A DNA stretch of 64,000 nucleotides from Symsagittifera roscoffensis (Eukaryota > Xenacoelomorpha > Acoela > Convolutidae): positions 83,013,847-83,077,846 of the forward strand of contig NC_087064.1 of assembly GCF_963678635.1 (NCBI RefSeq), written 5' to 3'. The translations under genes were made by a program, and so were the position numbers. This document shows, in pieces, positions 33,219 through 41,386 of the stretch; positions within the stretch are counted from its first letter, which is position 1; each line of letters begins with the position of its first letter. Under the pieces are notes generated by a model. It was given only the letters and a program-made list of their open reading frames with translations, did no database searches and was not told the origin of the DNA.

Positions 33219-33677
33219 ATGTTCTCGGTGGAATTTTCGGCTGATTTAGTACAAATCCAAGTGCGAGAAACAGTTTGTGGAGTTTTTCTGGCTTGAATGG
33301 ACATCCCAATCCAAGTCTGGCATATGGTGGAAGTGATGCGAAGGGATTTCAACGAACATCATATCACACAAGTACCCCCTACAGAGAATCAACTTGGAGA
33401 AATGCAAATGATGGAGGAAGTGTCCGAGGATGTGGGAATGAACTACCCCGAAATTCCTGACTCTAGATATGTGGCTCAACCATTCGACAATTTCCTCTTT
33501 CCTTGGGAAGAGGGATCTGTGGACAACCCAATTACAATCGAAGAGGATGAGGGATTCTCTGAGCCAAGAACTCCAGTCAGCGAACCACCAGTGATGGAGG
33601 CAAGACCAGTTTTGCGCTCCATTGAGAACTTGCAAAGTTTTAAGAACTCAGCTGCTCGACAGCTCTTTGATTTGTAA
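33219..33677 (+). pseudogene. small acidic PC4-like protein, unit 1, with early TGA
   Basis: The ATG at 33219 opens a frame that reads like the intact copies for 25 codons and stops at TGA 33294-33296, where the others have CGA (arginine). The frame then continues from ATG 33297 to 33677 with the same register but lacks three codons of the shared EVWHPV segment. A polyadenylation signal AATAAA overlaps the stop (33677-33682). The product of the downstream part would lack the first strands of the domain, so this copy is probably inactive. Confidence 0.6.
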
Positions 33678-33682
33678 ATAAA

Positions 33683-34569
33683 TTGGTTACTATCTTGTGC
33701 CTTGTAATTTAATTTCTTTGTATCTAGAAATTTTATTTTCAAGAGATAGGAGCAAAGAGATCATAGAAAAGTTTATTGGGAAATTTCGTTTTGGGAAAGG
33801 TAAAACTTTGTTAAAAATGAAACTAATTGAGCATCTGGTAAACTGTTCTATAAAATTTTGCTAGAAAGATAGCAAAAAATATTAAACCAATTTTTGCAAG
33901 CATGTTAAAAACTTTACATTAATTTTTGCACCATGCAAAATTTTTCATAATTTTTTGCCTACTTGTTAAAAAAATCAAAGAAAATCTCGCAAATTAAGAA
34001 AAATTTCATTAAATTTTTTCGCATTTTAAAGAAAACTGAAAGAGGATTTTCTTGCTTTGTTAATAATTAAAGAAAATGAAAATCTTTGTTTTAATTTTGA
34101 TCATAAAAAAAATCTCTTTTTTGCATGTATTTTGATCAAAAATATTGGAAAAACAATGTATTAAGATAGGGAATAGTACTCAAAGACAGCAATTATGAAA
34201 AAATTTTAGCATTAATTTAACAAGTTTTTTACAAAAAAATTTTGCCATTTTTGCAAATGAATAAGAAAAAATAAGTTAGATTTTTGCATTTGTTTTCAAA
34301 AAAACCACGAAAAAACTTGCATCTAACACAAAATTTTGTTGAAAATTTTTGCACACTTGTTGCAAAAAACTAAAACAGTTTTTGCATCCTGTAAAAAAGT
34401 TTAATTAAATTTTTACTAAGGTGTTGAAAAAAGCAAACCAAAATTTGCATCTTGCGAAAAAACTTTGAGTTAATTTTTGCACACGTGTTGAAAATTGCAA
34501 ACTTGTTTGTTGAAAAAACTTTTGATTTAAAAAAAAAACAATTTTGACAAGATTTTTATAAACAAATAT
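33683..34569. other. A/T-rich tail of unit 1, no gene seen
   Basis: Long A- and T-runs with degenerate repeats around 'tttttgca' and 'cttgttgcaaaaaa'. No supported frame. The stretch is copied at about 35780-36665 in unit 2. It contains 'gtattaagatagggaatag' at about 34157 (and 36255), which also occurs in inverted form at the right terminus of the nested unit. Confidence 0.5.
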
Positions 34570-34584
34570 TCAACTATTAATAGA

Positions 34585-34740
34585 AAAATTGATACGCTAC
34601 TATTTACAGTATCATAATCATCAATGAAACAATCAACAATTTGCAACAAATCAGTCTCATACTTTGAGTTTTGATCTTTTCGAATCCTTTCCAAAAAAGC
34701 TGATTCAAGAGTCTGAGTGGACGCAAGTTCCTGATCAGAA
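34585..34740 (-). pseudogene. 3' fragment of the minus-strand basic-protein gene (unit 1)
   Basis: On the minus strand this reads SDQELASTQTLESAFLER and then NSKYETDLLQIVDCFIDD, a close match to the C-terminal part of the gene at 38987-39588 (STQTLGSAFLDRI, NSKYEHDLLKLIDCFIDG). The upstream exons are missing, so it is a duplicated tail. It overlaps the start of the unit 2 mini-ORF region on the other strand. Confidence 0.6.
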
Positions 34741-34757
34741 ATGAAAAAATTGCAGAG

Positions 34758-34898
34758 ATGCTACTTTTATTAATTTTCGTTATTTTGTTACTTATATCGG
34801 CAATATTTCTTATTTTTACAGCAAACAACTTTTGGTTACTTATTTTTGCGATTGCTTTTGTGTATTATTTTACTTATTTGGAAGATTTAAGTCCTTAA
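34758..34898 (+). CDS. 46-aa hydrophobic protein, unit 2 copy
   Basis: The frame starts at the second ATG because a one-base deletion after the first ATG (34741) breaks the N-terminal reading seen at 32663. The body (LLLLIFVILLLISAIFLIF, NNFW, LLIFAIAFVYYF) matches the unit 1 copy with mostly silent or conservative changes. Function unknown; membrane insertion is inferred from composition. Confidence 0.35.
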   Translation: MLLLLIFVILLLISAIFLIFTANNFWLLIFAIAFVYYFTYLEDLSP

Positions 34899-35304
34899 AA
34901 ATTTCTCTGATTGGATACGATAACTAGAACAGAAGTGAACATTTTTGTGATTGAAAACGACAGTAATCAAAATGGAGCTTTGTTTCCGATTGAACACGAC
35001 TTTTATCCAAGAACGCAATAAAAGCAAGCTGAAATCTGATTGGACACGACTACAATCCAAATAAGGAAAATCAATTCTGATTGGTCAAACCCACACAGTC
35101 GAGTTGAAGGTAACCCAAACTCCTATCTAAAAATCATTTTATTTTCAACTAAACCGCCGTCCACTACCTCCTCTCTCAGCTCAAAACATCCTAAATTCAA
35201 CTTATTTTTTGTAAAGTTCACGCTCCTCTCAGTTCTTTCTTGTTTTTGCTCTTTTAGTCATCTTATTGCTCAAATTGGCCTTCTGAGTGCAAAACAGCAA
35301 CCTC

Positions 35305-35775
35305 ATGTACTCTGTAGAGTTTTCGCCTGATCTAGTACAAATTCAAGTGCGAGAAACAGTCTCTGGAGTTTTTCTGGCACGAATGGAAGTCTGGCATCCA
35401 GTCCCAATCCAAGTCTGGCATATGGTGGAAGTGATGCGAAGGGATTTCAACGAACATCATATCACACAAGTACCCCCTACAGAGAATCAACTTGGAGAAA
35501 TGCAAATGATGGAGGAAGTGTCCGAGCATGTGGGAATGAACTACCCCGAAATTCCTGACTCTAGATATGTGGCTCAACCATTCGACAATTTCCTCTTTCC
35601 TTGGGAAGAGGGATCTGTGGACAACCCAATTACAATCGAAGAGGATGAGGGATTCTCTGAGCCAAGAACTCCAGTCAGCGAACCACCAGTGATGGAGGCA
35701 AGACCAGTTTTGCGCTCCATTGAGAACTTGCAAAGTTTTAAGAACTCAGCTGCTCGACAGCTCTTTGATTTGTAA
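35305..35775 (+). CDS. small acidic PC4-like protein, unit 2 (156 aa)
   Basis: This intact frame starts at ATG 35305. Residues 1-50 suggest three strands and a helix: VEFSPDLVQIQVRE, GVFLARMEVW, then IQVWHMVEVMRRDF. The order and the tryptophan at the helix start resemble PC4-type domains (strand, strand, 'SLSxEQWxxL' helix), though this is a judgement by eye. The rest (about residues 60-156) is acidic and proline-rich with NPITIEEDEG and ends SAARQLFDL, like a disordered tail. An AATAAA overlaps the stop. The GATTGG array lies about 220 bases upstream. The unit 1 copy is broken, and the unit 3 copy is intact but diverged in the tail. Confidence 0.65.
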   Translation: MYSVEFSPDLVQIQVRETVSGVFLARMEVWHPVPIQVWHMVEVMRRDFNEHHITQVPPTENQLGEMQMMEEVSEHVGMNYPEIPDSRYVAQPFDNFLFPWEEGSVDNPITIEEDEGFSEPRTPVSEPPVMEARPVLRSIENLQSFKNSAARQLFDL

Positions 35776-36679
35776 ATAAATTGGTTACTATCTTGTGCCT
35801 TGTAATTTAATTTCTTTGTATCTAGAAATTTTATTTTCAAGAGATAGGAGCAAAGAGATCATAGAAAAGTTTATTGGGAAATTTCGTTTTGGGAAAGGTA
35901 AAACTTTGTTAAAAATGAAACTAATTGAGCATCTGGTAAACTGTTCTATAAAATTTTGCTAGAAAGATAGCAAAAAATATTAAACCAATTTTTGCAAGCA
36001 TGTTAAAAACTTTACATTAATTTTTGCACCATGCAAAATTTTTCATAATTTTTTGCCTACTTGTTAAAAAAATCAAAGAAAATCTCGCAAATTAAGAAAA
36101 ATTTCATTAAATTTTTTCGCATTTTAAAGAAAACTGAAAGAGGATTTTCTTGCTTTGTTAATAATTAAAGAAAATGAAAATCTTTGTTTTAATTTTGATC
36201 ATAAAAAAAATCTCTTTTTTGCATGTATTTTGATCAAAAATATTGGAAAAACAATGTATTAAGATAGGGAATAGTACTCAAAGACAGCAATTATGAAAAA
36301 ATTTTAGCATTAATTTAACAAGTTTTTTACAAAAAAATTTTGCCATTTTTGCAAATGAATAAGAAAAAATAAGTTAGATTTTTGCATTTGTTTTCAAAAA
36401 AACCACGAAAAAACTTGCATCTAACACAAAATTTTGTTGAAAATTTTTGCACACTTGTTGCAAAAAACTAAAACAGTTTTTGCATCCTGTAAAAAAGTTT
36501 AATTAAATTTTTACAAAGGTGTTGAAAAAAGCAAACCAAAATTTGCATCTTGCGAAAAAACTCTGAGTTAATTTTTGCACACGGGTTGAAAATTGCAAAC
36601 TTGTTTGTTGAAAAAACTTTTGATTTAAAAAAAAACAATTTTGACAAGATTTTTATAAACAAATATTCAACTATTAATA

Positions 36680-36837
36680 GAAAAATTGATACGCTACTAT
36701 TTACAGTATCATAATCATCAATGAAACAATCAACAATTTGCAACAAATCAGTCTCATACTTTGAGTTTTGATCTTTTCGAATCCTTTCCAAAAAAGCTGA
36801 TTCAAGAGTCTGAGTGGACGCAAGTTCCTGATCAGAA
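36680..36837 (-). pseudogene. 3' fragment of the minus-strand basic-protein gene (unit 2)
   Basis: Duplicate of the fragment at 34585-34740, with the same peptide (SAFLERIRKDQNSKYETDLL) and the same missing upstream part. An accidental start gives a longer frame (36791-36468) running into A/T-rich sequence. Confidence 0.6.
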
Positions 36838-36854
36838 ATGAAAAAATTGCAGAG

Positions 36855-36995
36855 ATGCTACTTTTATTAATTTTCGTTATTTTGTTACTTATATCGGCAA
36901 TATTTCTTATTTTTACAGCAAACAACTTTTGGTTACTTATTTTTGCGATTGCTTTTGTGTATTATTTTACTTATTTGGAAGATTTAGGTCCTTAA
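36855..36995 (+). CDS. 46-aa hydrophobic protein, unit 3 copy
   Basis: Near-identical to the unit 2 copy (34758-34898), offset by 2097 bases; ends in EDLGP instead of EDLSP. Same one-base deletion after the upstream ATG at 36838. Confidence 0.35.
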   Translation: MLLLLIFVILLLISAIFLIFTANNFWLLIFAIAFVYYFTYLEDLGP

Positions 36996-37401
36996 AAATT
37001 TCTCTGATTGGATACGATAACTAGAACAGAAGTGAACATTTTTGTGATTGAAAACGACAGTAATCAAAATTGAGCTTTGTTTCCGATTGAACACGACTTT
37101 TATCCAAGAACGCAATAAAAGCAAGCTGAAATCTGATTGGACACGACTTCAATCCAAATAAGGAAAATCAATTCTGATTGGTCAAACCCACACAGTCGAG
37201 TTGAAGGTAACCCAAACTCCTATCTAAAAATCATTTTATTTTCAACTAAACCGCCGTCCACTACCTCCTCTCTCAGCTCAAAACATCCTAAATTCAACTT
37301 ATTTTTTGTAAAGTTCACGCTCCTCTCAGTTCTTTCTTGTTTTTGCTCTTTTAGTCATCTTATTGCTCAAATTGGCCTTCTGAGTGCAAAACAGCAACCT
37401 C

Positions 37402-37599
37402 ATGTACTCTGTAGAGTTTTCGCCTGATCTAGTACAAATTCAAGTGCGAGAAACAGTCTCTGGAGTTTTTCTGGCACGAATGGAAGTCTGGCATCCAGTC
37501 CCAATCCAAGTCTGGCATATGGTGGAAGTGATGCGAAAATCAATTCTGATTGGTCAAACCCACACAGTCGAGTTGAAGGTAACCCAAACTCCTATCTAA
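37402..37599 (+). pseudogene. truncated small acidic PC4-like protein gene, unit 3a
   Basis: The frame reads like the intact gene for about 44 codons (to HMVEVMRK) and then runs into a repeated piece of its own upstream region ('tcaattctgattggtcaaac' at 37541), ending at 37599. It is the product of the 372-bp internal duplication. The strand-helix domain is nearly complete but the acidic tail is lost. Confidence 0.7.
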
Positions 37600-37773
37600 A
37601 AATCATTTTATTTTCAACTAAACCGCCGTCCACTACCTCCTCTCTCAGCTCAAAACATCCTAAATTCAACTTATTTTTTGTAAAGTTCACGCTCCTCTCA
37701 GTTCTTTCTTGTTTTTGCTCTTTTAGTCATCTTATTGCTCAAATTGGCCTTCTGAGTGCAAAACAGCAACCTC

Positions 37774-38244
37774 ATGTACTCTGTAGAGTTTTCGCCTGAT
37801 CTAGTACAAATTCAAGTGCGAGAAACAGTCTCTGGAGTTTTTCTGGCACGAATGGAAGTCTGGCATCCAGTCCCAATCCAAGTCTGGCATATGGTGGAAG
37901 TGATGCGAAGGGATTTCAACGAACATCATATCACACAAGTACCCCCTACAGAGAATCAACTTGGAGAAATGCAAATGATGGAGGAAGTGTCCGAGCATGT
38001 GGGAATGAACTATCCCGAGATTCCGGACTCAAGATTTGTGGCTCAACCAATCGACGACTTCCTCTTTCCTTGGGAGGAGGAAGGATCAGTCGAAAACCCC
38101 ATCACAATAGATGAAGATGAGGGATTCTCAGAAACAATGACGCCTCCAGCTCCACAACAACCACCAGCAATGGAACCTCGTCCAGCTCTGCATTCTATAG
38201 AGAACCTCCAGAACTCTTCTGCTGCTCGACAGCTCTTTGATTAA
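37774..38244 (+). CDS. small acidic PC4-like protein, unit 3b (156 aa)
   Basis: Intact frame from ATG 37774. The first 85 residues match unit 2 almost exactly. The acidic tail is diverged (EEEGSVENPITIDEDEG, then a PAPQQPP-rich stretch) but keeps the end SAARQLFD. The change in tail with a conserved domain suggests this is the older copy, or a chimera, and that the array grew from it. AATAAA at 38256-38261. Upstream is a second copy of the leader but only the last GATTGG motif (37547), so its full motif array lies about 740 bases away. Confidence 0.65.
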   Translation: MYSVEFSPDLVQIQVRETVSGVFLARMEVWHPVPIQVWHMVEVMRRDFNEHHITQVPPTENQLGEMQMMEEVSEHVGMNYPEIPDSRFVAQPIDDFLFPWEEEGSVENPITIDEDEGFSETMTPPAPQQPPAMEPRPALHSIENLQNSSAARQLFD

Positions 38245-38509
38245 ATGTTTTTGTAAATAAAGGCTGTTTGGTTTTGACTTCGTTTTCTGTAATTAATTTC
38301 TTCAATTTCATTTTAATTATGAGAATAGATGAGAGGTTCAAGGTAAACCATTGAAAAACAATTAGAACTTAGTTAAAAGTTCCGAACTCGCACACATGTT
38401 AAAAAATTTGATTAATTTTTACACAAAAATTCGGAAAAACACTAGAAAAACTGTACACAAGTAAAAAGTTACCTAATCCATATTGCCCCTTGTACACACT
38501 TTTAGCCTT

Positions 38510-38840
38510 TTATAGAAAAAATTGAAACACTTTTCGCATTTTGTCGAAAAATTAAAACACTTTACGCATTTTGTCAAAAAAAGTACAACACTTTTCGCAT
38601 TTTGTTGAAAAAATTGAAACACTTTTCGCATTTTATCGAAAAAAGTAAAACACTTTTCGCATTTTGTCGAAAAAAATAAAACATTTTTCGCATTTGTAGT
38701 GAAAAAGTGAAACACTTTTCACATCTTGTTAAAAAAAGTAAAACACTTTTTGCATCTTCTCAAAAAAGTTGAAACACTTTTCGCATTATGTCAAAAAAAA
38801 CTGAAACACTTTTTACAACTTGTTAAAAAAATTGAAATGT
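38510..38840. repeat. minisatellite of about 31 bp, about 10 units
   Basis: Units follow 'gaaacacttttcgcattttgtc' plus an A-rich spacer. On the minus strand the array is open and spells a repeated TKCEKCFNFF-like peptide, which is a by-product of the repeat. More degenerate relatives of the unit occur at 34.3-34.5 and 36.4-36.6 kb. Confidence 0.85.
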
Positions 38841-38986
38841 TTTTTCAACTTTTTGAAAATCAAAACAAATATTACATCTTTCTTACATGTTTGAAAATTT
38901 TTTTGCAAATGTTTTTGACAACGGTGATTTTTTTTTCGGTAATTAATGGTAACTTTGTAAACATATGAGAGAAAATAGATGGAATA

Positions 38987-39588
38987 TCAGAAGTTTTTTA
39001 ATGAAAAATTAACATGATCACTATTTACAAATCCATAACCATCAATAAAACAGTCAATTAATTTTAACAAATCATGTTCATATTTTGAGTTTTGTACTTT
39101 ACAAATTCTGTCTAAAAATGCTGAGCCAAGAGTTTGCGTAGATGCAAGTTTTTGATTAGAACTTAGATAATGTTTTTTGAACTTTTTGCGAACAAGTCGT
39201 TTCCTTGATATGCTTGGTGTTTTTTCTGCCCCTTTCCATCGTAAATTATGCTGCACTCCACAACTAAGCTGATTGAAGACTTCCCCACTTGACGTGACAA
39301 TACTCGAAAAGAATCTGTGCTTGTACAAAGTGTAAAGACAATCAATTTCTTGATATATATATATTGATATTTGTCTAATCTCTGAAGAATTTGGCTAAGG
39401 GAAGTTCCAATTAAAATTATATGAAATTTGCAATTTCCCAAGGAACAGAAAGAATCATGAGTAGAGACGCAATAATCTTGGGTTACTATGTATTTTTCGT
39501 AAAAAACGTTGGAAACAGAAATAAACAATGATTTACTATTATAATCTGAATAAAAGCTGGGAAGAGCTTGACACATAGCAGCTGCCAT
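38987..39588 (-). CDS. two-exon basic protein gene, 148 aa
   Basis: Two overlapping frames become one gene if an intron is removed. Exon 1 runs 39588-39537 (MAAAMCQALPSFYSDYN) to a GTAAAT donor, and exon 2 begins at 39381 after a TTCTTCAG acceptor. The joined length, 447 bases, is a whole number of codons, and exon 2 stays open to 38987. The product has aromatic N-terminal helices, a strongly basic middle (SISRKRLVRKKFKKHY) and an acidic-hydrophobic C terminus. Its last exon is duplicated in two fragments at 34.6 and 36.7 kb. I do not recognise the family; the basic middle suggests nucleic-acid binding. It is divergent from the 190-aa protein gene, with about 200 bases between starts. Confidence 0.55.
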
Positions 39589-39792
39589 TGGGAAAAATGA
39601 TTTTTGCAGAAAATGGGGGAGTTATATAGTAGTAGTAACGCCTACGCAGCTTCCATATAGGGAAATCCTTCCATATTTGGTACTACTTCCAGATATGGAA
39701 ATGGCAATGATTCATACTGCTTACTTCCATTTTCATTTAATCTCAAAGTCATTTCTCTCATTTCTCCTCATCTGATCAGTTTGTTCTTCAAA
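39589..39792. promoter_or_regulatory. divergent promoter region with CArG-like motifs
   Basis: This stretch separates the starts of the minus-strand basic-protein gene and the plus-strand 190-aa gene. It contains a perfect CArG box CCATATTTGG (39671-39680) and two near matches, CCATATAGGG (39653-39662) and CCAGATATGG (39689-39698), spaced about 18 bases apart, plus 'gttatatag' at about 39621 that could act as a TATA element toward either side. CArG boxes bind MADS-box factors such as SRF. Use here is inferred. Confidence 0.4.
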
Positions 39793-40365
39793 ATGTACTC
39801 AAGAAAAGACACTAGTACCAATTATATTGAGCTTTCAAAAAATCAAACAAGAATTGGGAGATTTGTTTGGTTCCAAAAATCCTACAAGGGGAAATTTTAT
39901 TTTGAGCCCTGCTTTCAACTATTAAAAATTAACGATTTGGGACAATTTGAAAAGTCCCAACAAGTCTATCTTAGTGAAAAAGAAGGCCAAGCATTATCGA
40001 AAATGCGGAATACTGTTATTCACGATGCTGAAAACCTTGGACTCGTACCTATATATGAAGCCAAACCTGGCGAAGAATCAACTATGGATCAGGAGCTGGA
40101 GATCTGTAATAGAGTATATGAAATAGCAACGTACAACATGAGGAGGGTGTGTGTCACAATCAAGAAGTACAACGTGAGCAAGCCACCCTACATTCAGATT
40201 CGACTGTTCACCACAAAAGAGAATGAAGCAATGAAACAAGTTGCCTATGTCAACTTTACTTTGAACGAATTCAAAGAACTGTCCCAAATATCGGGAGACT
40301 TTTTGTTTGTTGATAATTGTAAGCCTCAGGAATGCTTTGTGATGATTTGTATGTTGGTTAATTGA
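39793..40365 (+). CDS. 190-aa protein with two PC4-like segments
   Basis: Intact frame from ATG 39793. The N-terminal half reads YIELSKNQTRIGRFVWF, KGKFYFEPCFQLL and QQVYLSEKEGQALSKM. The C-terminal half reads YEIATYNMRRVCVTIKKY, PPYIQIRLFT and VAYVNFTLNEFKELSQ. Each half is therefore strand-rich and ends in a 'V-x-[LF]-[ST]-x-x-E/N' turn into a helix, the layout of PC4 (transcription coactivator p15) and related single-stranded-DNA-binding domains. The N-terminal 'ELSKNQTRIGRF' is the most PC4-like stretch. A tandem-domain architecture would parallel proteins that bind DNA as intramolecular dimers. Assignment is by pattern only. It shares an upstream region with the divergent basic-protein gene. 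Confidence 0.6.
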   Translation: MYSRKDTSTNYIELSKNQTRIGRFVWFQKSYKGKFYFEPCFQLLKINDLGQFEKSQQVYLSEKEGQALSKMRNTVIHDAENLGLVPIYEAKPGEESTMDQELEICNRVYEIATYNMRRVCVTIKKYNVSKPPYIQIRLFTTKENEAMKQVAYVNFTLNEFKELSQISGDFLFVDNCKPQECFVMICMLVN

Positions 40366-40832
40366 AAAATTGTTGGTTCAAAACTATTTTTTCTCACTAA
40401 AGTGTATATTTAGAGCTATAATATCTGAGGAAAAGTCAGACAAAACATACAATTTAATCGAAATTGACATAAAACACTAACCAATTATGAAATAATTTTC
40501 CAGTATTTGTTTATGAAATTCAGATAAATTTATTTAATAACTGTTTTCATCAAAATTTAGCTAAATTTTGCCTCAATTTAAGAAAATTACAAACAAGAAT
40601 GTATATTCAGTTGAAAACATTATCATTATTTTTTTAGATTTTTTGAATTTCATTGGTTGTTTTCAATTTTTTTTTGTAATTTGAGGTTTCTATTGGCTAT
40701 ATGAATTTCCTTGAAACTAATTAGACTCTAAATAATTAAAAAATATTTACGGCGACTGTTACTACAAAATACTTTAAAAATGATAAAACAATTCGAGTTT
40801 TTTAAGTTTCTTCATATATTTCAGTAAGAAAA
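40366..40832. other. A/T-rich spacer, nothing seen
   Basis: About 470 bases of low-complexity A/T-rich sequence between two cargo genes. No supported frame or repeat. A TTTCAG string at about 40819 could be a splice acceptor for the next gene. Confidence 0.4.
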
Positions 40833-41386
40833 ATGTTTCCATCAAAAGCGTTTTCAATATCTGAATTGAACATTTATCAGAATTTAAAATTAAACTACTA
40901 CAAAAACTACAAGAGTGGTGGGCAGATGAAGTTGATGGAGATTGTATTAGTTTTAATTTGTATAGAAACACAGAAAGTTCAATAGTTTTGTTAAAAAGAT
41001 GGAGAGGAGATTACAAAAAAGAAGAGTACTGTCAGATTTATCAACAATGTTTTTATTTAGAAGAGTTAACACAGATTGGATGGTAGATCAGTAAAAAACA
41101 AAACATTGGAAGAGCCTATGAAACAGAAATTAGAGATAAGGAACATCAATTCGATTACTGTTTTGAATTTGATACAAATACAAAATCCAGATTTGTCAGA
41201 AAATCTTTTGATCGTTTATCCAAATTTAATAGATTTCCGGTTGTTTTTATTACAATATACCAGAAAGAAAACAACAAAAATTTATATTTCGGTAATTTCT
41301 CTTTTCACTGGTTAGAAATAGAACAAATCGAAAAAATTTTGAACGAAATTTCAAAATTTGAATTGAATATCGAAAAAACAATATAA
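40833..41386 (+). pseudogene. right-edge cargo gene, PC4-like, with frameshift and TAG
   Basis: An ATG at 40833 opens a short frame (MFPSKAFSISEL). The clearly coding frame lies in another register from 40865 (EWWADEVDGDCISFNLYRN), meets a TAG at 41084-41086 and then continues in the same register to TAA 41384-41386. The downstream part reads FDYCFEFDTNTKSRF, FPVVFITIYQK and FGNFSFHWLEIEQIEKIL, again strands followed by a helix as in the other cargo proteins. Its last codons lie inside the right inverted arm. A tiny unseen intron could explain the TAG, but I see no good splice pair. Confidence 0.45.

Larger units (their letters stand above)
32663..38270. repeat. tandem array of about 2.1-kb gene units (three copies)
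   Basis: Unit starts are at about 32663, 34741 and 36838, an offset of 2097 bp between the second and third. Each unit has, in order, a hydrophobic mini-ORF, an array of GATTGG-type motifs, a C/T-rich leader, a gene for a small acidic protein, and an A/T-rich tail that ends in a minus-strand gene fragment. Units 1 and 2 are almost identical from about 33.3 kb onward. Unit 3 contains an additional internal duplication of about 372 bp (37163-37534 repeated at 37535-37906) and has a diverged 3' end. Confidence 0.9.

Noticed and set aside
38473-38715. 80-codon minus-strand frame rich in TKCEKCFNFF
   Set aside because: By-product of the 31-bp minisatellite; cysteine spacing comes from the repeat, not from a zinc-binding protein.
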